From Dehalococcoidia bacterium (lineage in GTDB: Bacteria > Chloroflexota > Dehalococcoidia > Lucifugimonadales > Lucifugimonadaceae): DNA of 21,039 nucleotides. Both the position numbers and the translations under genes were made by a program. The notes beneath the pieces were generated by a model, which was given only the letters and a program-made list of their open reading frames with translations, had not been told where the DNA came from and ran no database searches. Below are positions 1 to 7,292 of the stretch, piece after piece. Location: positions 1-21,039 of the forward strand of contig JANQEF010000172.1 of the NCBI GenBank assembly GCA_028278465.1, given 5' to 3'. Numbering within the stretch: the first letter of the stretch is position 1; every line of letters begins with the position of its first letter.

Positions 1-14
1 CCAGAGAAAAGATA

Positions 15-42
15 GAGGGGCACGCCTTGCGACGTGCCCCTC
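15..42 (-). terminator. Rho-independent terminator of the DUF5679 gene
   Basis: Perfect 10 bp stem (GAGGGGCACG / CGTGCCCCTC, 15-24 and 33-42) with an 8 nt loop. Read on the minus strand it is followed by the T-rich run TATCTTTTCTCT. It lies about 70 bases after the stop of the minus-strand gene at 113-253, where a terminator is expected. Confidence 0.85.
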
Positions 43-44
43 GG

Positions 45-56
45 ATTTCGCGAAAT
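45..56. repeat. 12 bp perfect palindrome ATTTCGCGAAAT (copy 1)
   Basis: Perfect 12 bp palindrome between the terminator and the stop of the DUF5679 gene. The identical 12-mer occurs again at 550-561, in the pheS upstream region. Function unknown; a protein-binding site is one possibility. Confidence 0.6.
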
Positions 57-112
57 TGGGCGGAGGGCTAAGAGCCTGTGATTCCGCCCGGTCGATCCAT
101 CGAAGTAGGGAT

Positions 113-253
113 TTAGGACTTGCCGATCTTGAACATCTTCGTGCCGCAGGTCGGGCACTTGCCCTGTGTTGCGGGTCGGCCGTTCTTCATCGTGATCTGC
201 TCGGGGTTCGACATCTCGCGCTTGGTCTTGCACTTCATGCAGTAGGCTTCCAT
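113..253 (-). CDS. DUF5679-type small zinc-ribbon protein
   Basis: 46-residue protein starting MEAYCMKCKTK and ending in a second CPTCGTKMFKIGKS block. The two C-x-x-C pairs (residues 5/8 and 33/36) form a classic zinc-ribbon, and the central TMKNGRPATQG stretch is the hallmark of DUF5679. The family is small, of unknown function, and as I recall is frequent in Chloroflexota, also as a C-terminal module of topoisomerase I; a nucleic-acid-binding role is inferred. The ATG at 253 has a strong Shine-Dalgarno (GGGAGGA, about 6 nt upstream). It appears monocistronic: a terminator follows at 15-42, and pheS lies about 500 bp away in the opposite direction. It is too short for many gene callers. Confidence 0.9.
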   Translation of the reverse strand: MEAYCMKCKTKREMSNPEQITMKNGRPATQGKCPTCGTKMFKIGKS

Positions 254-349
254 ACATTCCTCCCTTGACTGGCCGTGCGGCCTTGCTGGACTCCGATTTC
301 ACGACCGAAATCCAACTGGCCGTGAACTTGAGTGCAACTGGACACTACT

Positions 350-367
350 ACAAGTTTCCGAACTTGT
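350..367. repeat. Inverted repeat ACAAGTT-tccg-AACTTGT
   Basis: Perfect 7 bp arms around a 4 nt spacer, about 100 bp upstream of the minus-strand DUF5679 start. The right arm carries the AACTTG word repeated through this gap. Could be an operator or a hairpin in the 5' leader; no T-tract follows on either strand, so a terminator is unlikely. Confidence 0.5.
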
Positions 368-463
368 CTCTAGTTTGGAGCCATCGGCAGCCGCTTCAGG
401 GGCGTCGAGAGCGGCCGGATTCGGGGTTTCGGTGTCCGGATTTCAGATGAAAGTGCCGCTCAG

Positions 464-489
464 CGCCCGTTTACTTAAGTAAACGGGCG
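464..489. repeat. 26 bp perfect uninterrupted palindrome
   Basis: The half-site CGCCCGTTTACTT (464-476) is followed directly by its exact reverse complement (477-489), centred on CTTAAG. With no loop bases and no T-tract it is a poor terminator and looks more like a dimeric operator or a cruciform-forming site. It sits about 190 bp upstream of the putative pheS -10 box and 210 bp upstream of the DUF5679 start. Confidence 0.7.
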
Positions 490-655
490 GATTTCGCTGA
501 AAATTCCAACTTGCGGCCAACTTGAGCCAATCGGCCCGGAATCGTGTGAATTTCGCGAAATCGGCCGGTTGCGGGCGTTCGAGGCGCTGTTTCCCAGCAA
601 AGTTGAACTTGGCCGCAGTTTGGAGCGAGGCCTGCGTAACGGGCACTTGCGAAGC

Positions 656-661
656 TATAAT
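656..661 (+). promoter_or_regulatory. Putative -10 box of the pheST promoter
   Basis: A perfect TATAAT in GC-rich surroundings, about 90 bp upstream of the pheS start. The -35 position 17 bp upstream (633-638, TGCGTA) is a weak match. Support comes from the -10 box and its position only. Confidence 0.45.
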
Positions 662-753
662 CGCTCTCCGGCGCCGCTCGGTTCTGGCGGCTCCGCAGAC
701 GCATTTCCTACCGCTTCTACACCCCGGCAAACAACGCGCACGGCGATCCAGCA

Positions 754-1767
754 TTGACCTCGACAGCTTCCGAAGACCCGATCTCAGCCCTCAGGACAGA
801 GGCGGTTGAGCAGCTCTCCGCGGCCGACAGCGCAGACGCGCTTGAAAGCTGGCGCGTCGAGTTCCTGGGGCGCAAAGGCAAGCTCACCGGCATCCTGCGC
901 AACCTCGGCTCGCTGAAGCCTGACCAGCGCCGCGCCGCCGGAGCAGCCGCCAACCGGCTGAAGGGCGAGCTGGAGGCGGCGTTCGAAGAAAAGCTCACGG
1001 CCAGCAAGCGATCGGGGGCTTCGCAACCGGCAGACGCCATCGACGTCACGCTCCCAGGCAGGCGCCCGCGTGCGGGCGGGCTGCACCCTTCCACCCAGAT
1101 CATGCGCGAGATGCTGGATGCGTTCAACGAGATGGGATTTCAGACGGTGGAGGGCAACGAGGTTGAGCTGGAGCGCTACAACTTCGACATGCTCAACATC
1201 CCGGCCGACCACCCGGCACGCGACATGCAGGACACGATCTGGATCGACCGGGACCGCGACTCTGCGGACGGCGGCATTCTCCTGCGCACGCAGACATCGC
1301 CGATGCAGCCGCGCATCATGGAGCAACAGGACCCGCCGGTGCGCATCGTCTCGCCCGGCAAATGCTTCCGCTTCGAGGCGACGGACGCCACGCATGAGTG
1401 GCAGTTCCACCAGATCGAAGGTCTCGCCGTCGATGAAGGGCTGTCCTTCGCCGACCTGAAGGGCACGCTTTACGAGTTCGCAAGGCGCATCTTCGGCGCA
1501 GACCGCAAGGTCAGGTTCCGCTGCGACTTCTTCCCGTTCGTCGAGCCGGGCGTCGATATGTCGATCGACTGGGACGGCCGCTGGGTCGAGATCCTGGGCG
1601 CGGGAATGGTCCACCCGCGGGTGCTGAGCAACGTTGGCTACGACCCTGAGAAGTACACCGGCTTCGCGTTCGGCGTCGGGCCGGAGCGAGTGGCGTTGCT
1701 GAAGTACGGCATCGAGGACATCCGCCACTTCTTCAGCAACGACCTGCGCTTCCTGAGCCAGTTCTGA
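754..1767 (+). CDS. pheS: Phenylalanine-tRNA ligase alpha subunit
   Basis: Catalytic subunit of the alpha2beta2 cytosolic enzyme that charges tRNA-Phe. The 337-residue length is normal. Residues 1-90 form the helical N-terminal arm (LGRKGKLT at 38-45). The class II core follows: motif 1 around HPSTQIMREML (111-121), motif 2 in FRFEATDATHEWQFHQIEG (205-223), and motif 3 in GFAFGVGPERVALLKYGI (303-320). It ends with the family-typical FFSNDLRFLSQF. The start is taken as TTG at 754, since no ATG or GTG lies suitably upstream and the reading begins just before the conserved N-terminal arm. The ribosome binding site is weak. pheT follows 112 bp downstream on the same strand, so the pair is presumably one operon. 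Confidence 0.97.
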   Translation: MTSTASEDPISALRTEAVEQLSAADSADALESWRVEFLGRKGKLTGILRNLGSLKPDQRRAAGAAANRLKGELEAAFEEKLTASKRSGASQPADAIDVTLPGRRPRAGGLHPSTQIMREMLDAFNEMGFQTVEGNEVELERYNFDMLNIPADHPARDMQDTIWIDRDRDSADGGILLRTQTSPMQPRIMEQQDPPVRIVSPGKCFRFEATDATHEWQFHQIEGLAVDEGLSFADLKGTLYEFARRIFGADRKVRFRCDFFPFVEPGVDMSIDWDGRWVEILGAGMVHPRVLSNVGYDPEKYTGFAFGVGPERVALLKYGIEDIRHFFSNDLRFLSQF

Positions 1768-1779
1768 TCGTCGAGAGAT

Positions 1780-1883
1780 ATGAAAACCGCTGTCATGCCA
1801 GAGCTGGAGTCTCTGCTGGAGCTATGAACACCACGCCACACGAAGCAGCGCGAGCTTTGCGCCTCACCAAGGAACAGGCATGA
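1780..1883 (+). other. Two overlapping mini-ORFs bridging pheS and pheT
   Basis: ATG at 1780 opens a 15-codon frame (MKTAVMPELESLLEL) whose TGA overlaps the ATG at 1824 as ATGA. That ATG opens a 19-codon frame (MNTTPHEAARALRLTKEQA) whose TGA again overlaps the pheT ATG at 1880. The chain could give translational coupling across the pheS-pheT gap. It may also be chance, since the stretch beginning GTCATGCCAGAGCTGG resembles a decayed intergenic repeat. No strong ribosome binding sites were seen. Confidence 0.35.
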
Positions 1884-4300
1884 AGGTCCCGCTTTCCTGG
1901 CTCAAGGACTACGTCGACATCACCGTCTCGCCCGAGGAGCTGGCGCACCGGCTCACGATGGCCGGCACCGAGGTCGAGAAGATCGAGCGCACAGCCGACT
2001 GGGACAACGTGGTGGTCGGCCACGTGCGGGCGGTCAACCCGCACCCGAATGCCGACCGCCTGACGCTGGTGACGGTGTTCAACGGCGAGGAAGAAGTCGA
2101 GGTGGTCTGCGGCGCACCGAACGTCGCCGAGGGTCAGACGATCGCATATGCCTCTGTAGGCGCGGTGTTGCGGGACGCTTACTCCGATGACCCGGAAGCG
2201 ACTCGCCGCCTCAAGAAGTCGAAGATCCGCGGCGTCGAGTCGCAGGGCATGGTCTGCTCCGAGAAGGAGCTTGGCCTGAGCGACGAGCACGAGGGGATTC
2301 TCGAGCTCCAGACCGAGGCCGCGCCCGGCACTCCGCTCGGCGAGGTGCTCGGCGACACTGTGCTCGAGGCCGAACTCACACCGAACAGGCCGGACTGCCT
2401 GGGACTCGTCGGCATCGCTCGGGAAGTGGCGGTGCTCACCGGACAGGAGCTGCGCCTGCCGCCGCTCGACTACAGCGACGAGGCGCCGGAGGCCGGTTCG
2501 CTGGCCTCTGTGCGCATAGATGACCCCGACCTTTGCCCTCGCTATACGGGCGCCGTAATCCGCGGCGTCAAGATCGGCCCGTCGCCGGCATGGCTTGCCG
2601 ACCGCATCCGGGCGATCGGCGAGCGGCCCATCAACAACATCGTCGACGTCACCAACTACGTGATGTTCGAGCTTGGCCAGCCGCTGCACGCCTTTGACTA
2701 CGACCGGGTGAAGGACCACGAGGTGATCGTGCGACGTGCGAAGCCCGGCGAAAAGATCGTCACGCTGGACGGGGAGGAGCGGAAGCTAGACGAGGAGATG
2801 CTGCTGATCGCCGATCCCGAAAAGGGCATCGGGCTGGCCGGCGTGATGGGAGGCGCCAACTCCGAGATCGACGGCGCGACGACGAATGTGTTCCTGGAGT
2901 CGGCCACCTTCAACGGCTCGAACAACCGCAGGACTTCGAGCGTGCTCGGGCTCCGCAGCCAGGCGACGATTCGCTTCGAGAAGGGGTTGCGCTCCGGGCT
3001 TTCAGAGGTTGCGCTGCGCCGTGCGACACGTCTGATCCTGGAGGTGGCCGGCGGAACGGCCGCCGAAGGCATCATCGACGCCCATCCCGGTAAGGATGCA
3101 GAGCAGCAGACGGTGTCGCTGTCCCGCGAAAAGCTGGACCGCGTCATCGGCACTTCGTTTGCTGACGAGAAGGTGACCTCCACGCTGTCCGCGCTGGGGT
3201 TCGAGGTTTCGAGCGCCGGCGATGGCTGGGAGGCCCAAATCCCCTTCTGGCGCCCGGACGTGACGATCCCGGAGGACCTGATCGAGGAGATCGCCCGGAT
3301 CGTCGGCTACGACGAGATACCTGTGACGCCGCCGGCAGGCCGCGTGCCATCGTGGCAGCCGCGGCCGGAGATCGGCGTCCGGCACCGCGTCTCAGACGCG
3401 CTTGTGCGCGCTGGCATGCAGGAGATCATCTCGTACTCGGCAACGAACGAGACGAATGAGCAGCGGGTACCGCTGCAGAACGGGGCGCTCGAATCAGTGC
3501 GCTTGATGAACCCGATATCGACCGACCACGCGGTGATGCGACGTTCGCTGCGAGAGAGCCTGCTCAACGCTGTCGAGCGCAACCTGCGCACCTGGCGCGG
3601 GCCCGTGGCGCTCTTCGAGGCAGGACACGTCTTCGGCAGCGCGGGCGAAGGGCTGCCGGACGAGAAGGTGATGGTCGCAGGAGCCTTCGCGGGTCTTTCG
3701 GCCGAGGCGTCGTGGACGACGCAGGCGAAACAGGCCGATTTCTACGATGCGAAGGGCGCGGTTGAGCAGTTGCTCGCCGAACTCCACGCCGAGGGCGAGT
3801 TCACTGCTGCCGAAGACCCGGCGCTGGTGCCCGGCCGGACCGCCGTGATCACGGTCCCGCTGGCGGGCGGCGTGCAGCTTGGAGTGGTTGGCGAAGTGCG
3901 GCCTGAGGTGCTGGAAGTCTTCGACATCGAGGTCCCGGTCGCCATGTTCGAGCTGGAGCTGGACGCGCTGCTCTCGGTCACTAAGGCGGTCGCGCCCGCC
4001 GACATCTACTCGCCTATCGTCCGATACCAGGACTCGGAGCGCGACCTTGCGCTGCTGGTGGACCGCTCGGTGACTGCAGCCGAAATAGTGGCGATCGCCC
4101 GCAAGAACCGGCTCGTCACATCGGCGACAGTGTTCGACGTGTTCGAGGGCAAGGGTCTGCCGGAAGGCAAGAAGTCGCTCGCCGTGCGGATCGTCTACCA
4201 GTCGCCTAACAGGACGCTTACGGCGGACGAGCTCACCAAGTCGGAGTCGGCGATCCTGCGAGCGCTGGAGCAGCAGCTCGGCGCAACCCTGCGCGGCTAG
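1880..4300 (+). CDS. pheT: Phenylalanine-tRNA ligase beta subunit
   Basis: 806-residue beta subunit, full length for the bacterial form. It starts with the family-typical MKVPLSWLKDYVDI. Residues about 40-150 are the EMAP-II/OB-type tRNA-binding domain (VVGHVRAVNPHPNADRL at 45-61). The B3/B4 editing region follows, with ERPINNIVDVTNYVMFELGQ near 250, then the B5 domain near 410-475. The last 95 residues (from YSPIVRYQDSERDLALLV) are the ferredoxin-fold anticodon-binding domain. The ATG at 1880 overlaps the stop of an upstream mini-ORF. It partners with PheS for the heterotetramer. No obvious terminator follows; the next plus-strand gene begins 136 bp later. Confidence 0.97.
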   Translation: MKVPLSWLKDYVDITVSPEELAHRLTMAGTEVEKIERTADWDNVVVGHVRAVNPHPNADRLTLVTVFNGEEEVEVVCGAPNVAEGQTIAYASVGAVLRDAYSDDPEATRRLKKSKIRGVESQGMVCSEKELGLSDEHEGILELQTEAAPGTPLGEVLGDTVLEAELTPNRPDCLGLVGIAREVAVLTGQELRLPPLDYSDEAPEAGSLASVRIDDPDLCPRYTGAVIRGVKIGPSPAWLADRIRAIGERPINNIVDVTNYVMFELGQPLHAFDYDRVKDHEVIVRRAKPGEKIVTLDGEERKLDEEMLLIADPEKGIGLAGVMGGANSEIDGATTNVFLESATFNGSNNRRTSSVLGLRSQATIRFEKGLRSGLSEVALRRATRLILEVAGGTAAEGIIDAHPGKDAEQQTVSLSREKLDRVIGTSFADEKVTSTLSALGFEVSSAGDGWEAQIPFWRPDVTIPEDLIEEIARIVGYDEIPVTPPAGRVPSWQPRPEIGVRHRVSDALVRAGMQEIISYSATNETNEQRVPLQNGALESVRLMNPISTDHAVMRRSLRESLLNAVERNLRTWRGPVALFEAGHVFGSAGEGLPDEKVMVAGAFAGLSAEASWTTQAKQADFYDAKGAVEQLLAELHAEGEFTAAEDPALVPGRTAVITVPLAGGVQLGVVGEVRPEVLEVFDIEVPVAMFELELDALLSVTKAVAPADIYSPIVRYQDSERDLALLVDRSVTAAEIVAIARKNRLVTSATVFDVFEGKGLPEGKKSLAVRIVYQSPNRTLTADELTKSESAILRALEQQLGATLRG

Positions 4301-4436
4301 CTCACACCGACCGGACACAGCCACCGTTCAGCCGACTATGCGCGTTGCGCATCGACATCTGCGTGTGGTCACTCTGAGAGCTCATCCAGTTCAGGTCGTA
4401 GTGTTGAGACACACTCTCCAGCCTGCACCCGATGCG

Positions 4437-5216
4437 ATGAGTCTCACAGCGATCCTTGCGGCAGACAGTAAAGGCCTGCGCTCGCAAATTACCGAGCGGT
4501 TCATGTCTGCTGGCTTCAAGGTTGAGGCGCCGAAGGGCGCTAACGGGTTCGTAGCTGCCTTCCCTCGCGTCGATGCTGATCTCGCCATCCTGGACATCCA
4601 GTCTGTGGAGACGGTCGTCACTCTCTGCAAGTTCATCCGCCGCAGGTCGGACTGCCCGATCATGGTGTTCACCGACCGCAGCGACGTGGAGAGCGTCAAG
4701 GCGGCGCGTGCGGCGGGCGCGTCGAGTTACGTGCTCAAGTCTTCAGGCGTGGACCAGCTCGCTGAGCGCGCCATCGTGGAGATCAAGAGTCGCGACATCT
4801 CTGCTTCGCCCGCCGTTCAGCCAGCGCGTGCCAGCGTCGAGCGAAGAGTCGTTATCGGCGCCGAATCGTCTCCTTTCGCAGACTCACTGGCTGATATTGC
4901 AAGGCTGCGCGGCTGGCAGGTTGAGCTGGTGCCAGACAGCGAGTCGGTGTTAGAGGCTGTGAAGAGCGCTTCACCGGAAGCTGTCGTGCTGGACGACTCG
5001 ATAGCGGGCGCGCGGATTGGCGATCTTGCCAGGAGTCTGAAGAGGCGGCGCCAGACGTCCGACATCAACGTGATCGCGCTGACGCCGTTCGGTTCGCCGG
5101 AGAAGGCGCGCCGCAACGCCAGCTTCGCCGACTTTCACCTCCTGACGCCCTGCCCCGCGAACCAGGTGATCGACCTGATCGGCATTCCGAAGTCCCGTCG
5201 CAAGAGAGCTGCCTGA
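4437..5216 (+). CDS. Double receiver-domain protein (response-regulator-like, no output domain)
   Basis: 259 residues that read as two CheY-like receiver domains with no effector domain. In the first (1-120) the key positions are visible: acidic D10 in ILAAD, phospho-acceptor D53 in AILDIQ, T79 in VFTD and K101 in YVLKSS. The second (about 135-250) keeps the fold pattern (VVIGAESSPF, EAVVLDDS, VIALTP) and E143, D186 and T216, but the conserved Lys is replaced (LLTPCP), so it is probably degenerate. The start is placed at ATG 4437 because the receiver begins at once there; an in-frame ATG at 4338 would add an Arg/His-rich leader without family features. No histidine kinase is adjacent, so the partner and role are unknown. 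The C-terminus is basic (KSRRKRAA). Confidence 0.75.
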   Translation: MSLTAILAADSKGLRSQITERFMSAGFKVEAPKGANGFVAAFPRVDADLAILDIQSVETVVTLCKFIRRRSDCPIMVFTDRSDVESVKAARAAGASSYVLKSSGVDQLAERAIVEIKSRDISASPAVQPARASVERRVVIGAESSPFADSLADIARLRGWQVELVPDSESVLEAVKSASPEAVVLDDSIAGARIGDLARSLKRRRQTSDINVIALTPFGSPEKARRNASFADFHLLTPCPANQVIDLIGIPKSRRKRAA

Positions 5217-5244
5217 TCGAACGGCCCAGATTGGACGGCCACAC

Positions 5245-5261
5245 GCCGCGCCCTGTGCGGC
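5245..5261 (+). terminator. Weak hairpin after the double-receiver gene
   Basis: GCCGC / GCGGC arms with a 7 nt loop, 28 bp past the stop at 5216. It has no T-tract, so termination is only a possibility. Confidence 0.2.
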
Positions 5262-5304
5262 TGTCTGCCATGTAGTTGCGTCGGTCTGCGTCGATGTTTG
5301 ACCC

Positions 5305-6066
5305 ATGAGTTTCATGAACCGCCACTACCTGCTGCTCGCCGTCTTCCTCGTTGGCGGGCTGGCGGGCACCGTCTTCTCCGCCGTTGGCGGCGACCAGTTC
5401 TACGGCATCTTCGGCTCCGGCCTGGCATCGGGCACCGTGCTCGCCTTCTACGTCCTGAGAAGGGTCGAGAGCAAGGTGCTGCGTTCGGTTGTGGTGCCAC
5501 TTGAGGCTTCGGAGCCAAATCGGGAAGACGACGAGGAGGAGCAGGCGGAGGAAGAGCCAGTGGTTGATGAGTCGGTCCCATCTGCGAGCATCGACGCGCC
5601 GGAGCGTATGGACCCGCCGGCCTCGTTTACGACGATGTCTGTTGAGATGCCAGACGAACGGCCTGTGGAGTCGCCGCGCCTGGAGATGCCGGGGACAGAT
5701 GCATCGAAGATAGAAGCGCAGATGCCGGAGCCTGTGGCGGACCCGGAGCCTCCGACGCCGCTGCCAGGTGTGGAGCTGGCGGTGCTGGACGGCGAGGTCC
5801 CGCCTGTACAGGCCGACGACGAACCCTCGCAGCAGCATGAAGACGTCTCGGACGACGGTCCGATCGCTGCGGAACCGGGCGCCGAGCAGTCGCTCGAGCG
5901 CTGCTCATGTGTCTGCGGCTGCGAGAAGCGCTCCATCTCCGGCGAGCTCGGGCTGTGCGGCAACTGCAGCCGCTGGTGGCTGCAACAGAGCGAGAAGTGC
6001 GAGTGTGACTACACCGTGACCGAGTTCTGCGAATGCGGCGTCATCCAGCACGGCCAGTCGGCCTGA
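5305..6066 (+). CDS. Membrane-anchored protein with acidic linker and C-terminal 10-Cys domain
   Basis: 253-residue protein of unrecognised family. Two hydrophobic segments (about residues 8-27 and 32-51) form a membrane hairpin anchor. An acidic, Pro/Glu-rich, probably disordered linker (about 65-195) follows. The tail carries ten cysteines (200, 202, 204, 206, 218, 221, 232, 234, 242, 244) in C-x-C-x-C-x-C, C-x-x-C and C-x-C pairs, a likely metal-binding or redox module. ATG at 5305 is used; ATG at 5314 is an alternative, and neither has a strong ribosome binding site. The gene converges on the sulfurtransferase, with hairpins between them. The C-x-C-x-C style recurs in the PDZ-LuxR protein at 7293-8465. 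Function is not known. Confidence 0.7.
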   Translation: MSFMNRHYLLLAVFLVGGLAGTVFSAVGGDQFYGIFGSGLASGTVLAFYVLRRVESKVLRSVVVPLEASEPNREDDEEEQAEEEPVVDESVPSASIDAPERMDPPASFTTMSVEMPDERPVESPRLEMPGTDASKIEAQMPEPVADPEPPTPLPGVELAVLDGEVPPVQADDEPSQQHEDVSDDGPIAAEPGAEQSLERCSCVCGCEKRSISGELGLCGNCSRWWLQQSEKCECDYTVTEFCECGVIQHGQSA

Positions 6067-6171
6067 TCTTTCGCATCGACAGCGGCAGCCATCAGGTTCC
6101 CGATCACTTGCCGACAACCTGTGCAGGTAGCTTCAGTTAGCCGATGGTGCGCGAGCTTTAGCGACACTGAA

Positions 6172-6195
6172 CGGAGCGCTCATGTGAGCGCCCCG
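6172..6195 (+). terminator. Hairpin terminator between convergent genes
   Basis: A GCGCTCA/TGAGCGC stem is extended by CGG/CCG across one mismatch and followed by GTTTCGCGTTTCC on the plus strand. It lies about 105 bp past the stop of the Cys-tail protein and about 70 bp past the stop of the convergent sulfurtransferase, so it may serve both. The plus-strand T-run is short. Confidence 0.5.
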
Positions 6196-6210
6196 TTTCG
6201 CGTTTCCTGT

Positions 6211-6225
6211 CCGCCAGTTTGGCGG
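6211..6225. terminator. Second hairpin in the convergent gap
   Basis: Perfect CCGCCA-gtt-TGGCGG inverted repeat, 38 bp from the sulfurtransferase stop. It could act as the minus-strand transcription end; the minus-strand tail is only mildly T-rich (ACAGGAAACG follows), so confidence is low. Confidence 0.35.
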
Positions 6226-6262
6226 GTTGCCAGACACAGAGTCGCGGTCCGGCCGACACGCC

Positions 6263-7159
6263 TCAGCCCACCGCGTGGCCTGTTACCAGCGGCAGGTTGG
6301 GATCGGCCGCCCACTCTGTGAGCGAGCCGTCGTAGACCGCCACGTCCTCCACGCCCAGCAGCGTCATCACGAACGCCGCGCTGGTCGCAGCTATAGCGCC
6401 GCCGCAGTAGGTGATGACACGCTCGCCACTGAGCGCGCCGACTCCCTCAACCTGCTTTCGCAGTTCGTCCGGCGACAGGAAAACGTTGTTGTTCTCCATG
6501 TCGATCACGCCGAGGAACGAGAGGTTTGCGCTGCCGGGAATGTGGCCGGGCCTGCCGTAGCGGTTCGGCCCGCGCCCGGCATACTCATCCGGGTCGAGCG
6601 CGTTCACGATGCAGGTTGCATCGCCCGTCGCCGCCAGCACCTGGTCCTTCGTGGCGATGCGCTCCGGCCGGAAACTGGCCTTGAAGTCGCCGGCGGCAAG
6701 ACTCGGCGTCTCCTTCGTCACAGGCCGGTTTTCCGCCGTCCACTTCGCCCATCCGCCGTTCAGCACTGAGGCGTTGTCGAAGCCCATTGCCCGCAACATC
6801 CAGAAGAGGCGCGTTGCGAAGCAGTTCACCATGTCGTCGTAGAGCACTACCTTCGAGTCGTTGCTGACCCCGAGGCGTGACATGGCGTCCGAGAAGCGCT
6901 CATGGCTCGGCATCGGGAACATGAAGCGGTCGTTGCCCGGGTCTCGCAGGTCGGTCGTCAGGTCGGCGTAGACGCTGCCTGGGATGTGACCTTCCTGCCA
7001 GTGGGCAAGGCCGCTGATGATCTCGAGGTTCTGCTCTGCGCTCTCGTCAAAGTAGTTCGGCATGTACACGGTGCAGTCGAGGATCCTCAAGCCGGGATCG
7101 CCAAGTTGCGACTCCAGCCAGTCCGTCTCCACCAGGTACTGCGGGTTCTTGAATGACAT
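6263..7159 (-). CDS. Tandem-rhodanese sulfurtransferase (thiosulfate/3-mercaptopyruvate type)
   Basis: 298 residues, the usual length of two-domain rhodaneses. The N-terminal structural domain spans about 8-150 (HIPGSVYADL at 58-67). The C-terminal catalytic domain spans about 165-295 (GHIPGSANLSF at 205-215), with the active-site loop YCGGAIAATS placing the nucleophile at Cys252. The enzyme moves sulfane sulfur to cyanide or thiols, presumably in the cytosol. The CGGAIA loop differs from the CRKG and CG(S/T)GVTA loops of classical TST and MPST, so the donor cannot be assigned. The ATG at 7159 is chosen because MSFKNPQYLVETDWL matches family starts and has a GGAGGA site 7 nt upstream. Two perfect palindromes lie in the 133 bp upstream gap. 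It may be co-transcribed with the regulator gene behind it. Confidence 0.9.
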   Translation of the reverse strand: MSFKNPQYLVETDWLESQLGDPGLRILDCTVYMPNYFDESAEQNLEIISGLAHWQEGHIPGSVYADLTTDLRDPGNDRFMFPMPSHERFSDAMSRLGVSNDSKVVLYDDMVNCFATRLFWMLRAMGFDNASVLNGGWAKWTAENRPVTKETPSLAAGDFKASFRPERIATKDQVLAATGDATCIVNALDPDEYAGRGPNRYGRPGHIPGSANLSFLGVIDMENNNVFLSPDELRKQVEGVGALSGERVITYCGGAIAATSAAFVMTLLGVEDVAVYDGSLTEWAADPNLPLVTGHAVG

Positions 7160-7196
7160 CTCTGTCCTCCGATCTGAAGCTTTGTCAGGCGTCGAT

Positions 7197-7208
7197 CGGT
7201 TGCAACCG
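7197..7208. promoter_or_regulatory. Palindrome CGGTTGCAACCG upstream of sulfurtransferase
   Basis: Perfect 12 bp palindrome 38 bp upstream of the sulfurtransferase start. This is a reasonable operator position for a dimeric HTH protein. No bound factor is known. Confidence 0.4.
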
Positions 7209-7247
7209 GGACAGAGAAATTGTTGGAGGACGCGAAAAGCCGCCACA

Positions 7248-7263
7248 TGGTTCATATGAACCA
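7248..7263. promoter_or_regulatory. Palindrome TGGTTCATATGAACCA upstream of sulfurtransferase
   Basis: Perfect 16 bp palindrome in the 133 bp gap between the PDZ-LuxR stop and the sulfurtransferase start. The size suits a LuxR-type dimer operator. There is no T-tract, so it is unlikely to be a terminator. Confidence 0.45.
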
Positions 7264-7292
7264 CGCGGGCAGCGCTTCCGGGAATTTCGCCT

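Larger units (their letters stand above)
254..753. other. 500 bp divergent control region between DUF5679 gene and pheS
   Basis: I see no credible gene here; open frames in all directions have no family signature and no ribosome binding site. It holds a 26 bp palindrome (464-489), an ACAAGTT/AACTTGT hairpin (350-367), five AACTTG words (325, 361, 508, 519, 606), an 11 bp tandem repeat beginning CCAACTTG (506-527), an AAGTTgAACTT palindrome (600-610), ATTTCGCGAAAT (550-561) and a TATAAT box (656-661). No T-box leader consensus was found ahead of pheS. It lacks the dispersed repeats found in the gaps after 11 kb. Confidence 0.6.

Noticed and set aside
254..753. T-box or other amino-acid leader ahead of pheS
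   Set aside because: No AGGGTGGNACCGCG-like T-box sequence or terminator with a T-tract was found, and no Phe-rich leader peptide was seen.
443..757. Short open frames in the pheS upstream gap
   Set aside because: They have no ribosome binding site, low-complexity Arg/Ser composition and overlap on both strands.
784..2719. Long minus-strand open frames (784-1728 and 1793-2719)
   Set aside because: They lie antisense to pheS and pheT, have no family signatures and show the Arg/His/Asp-rich composition of shadow frames in GC-rich DNA.
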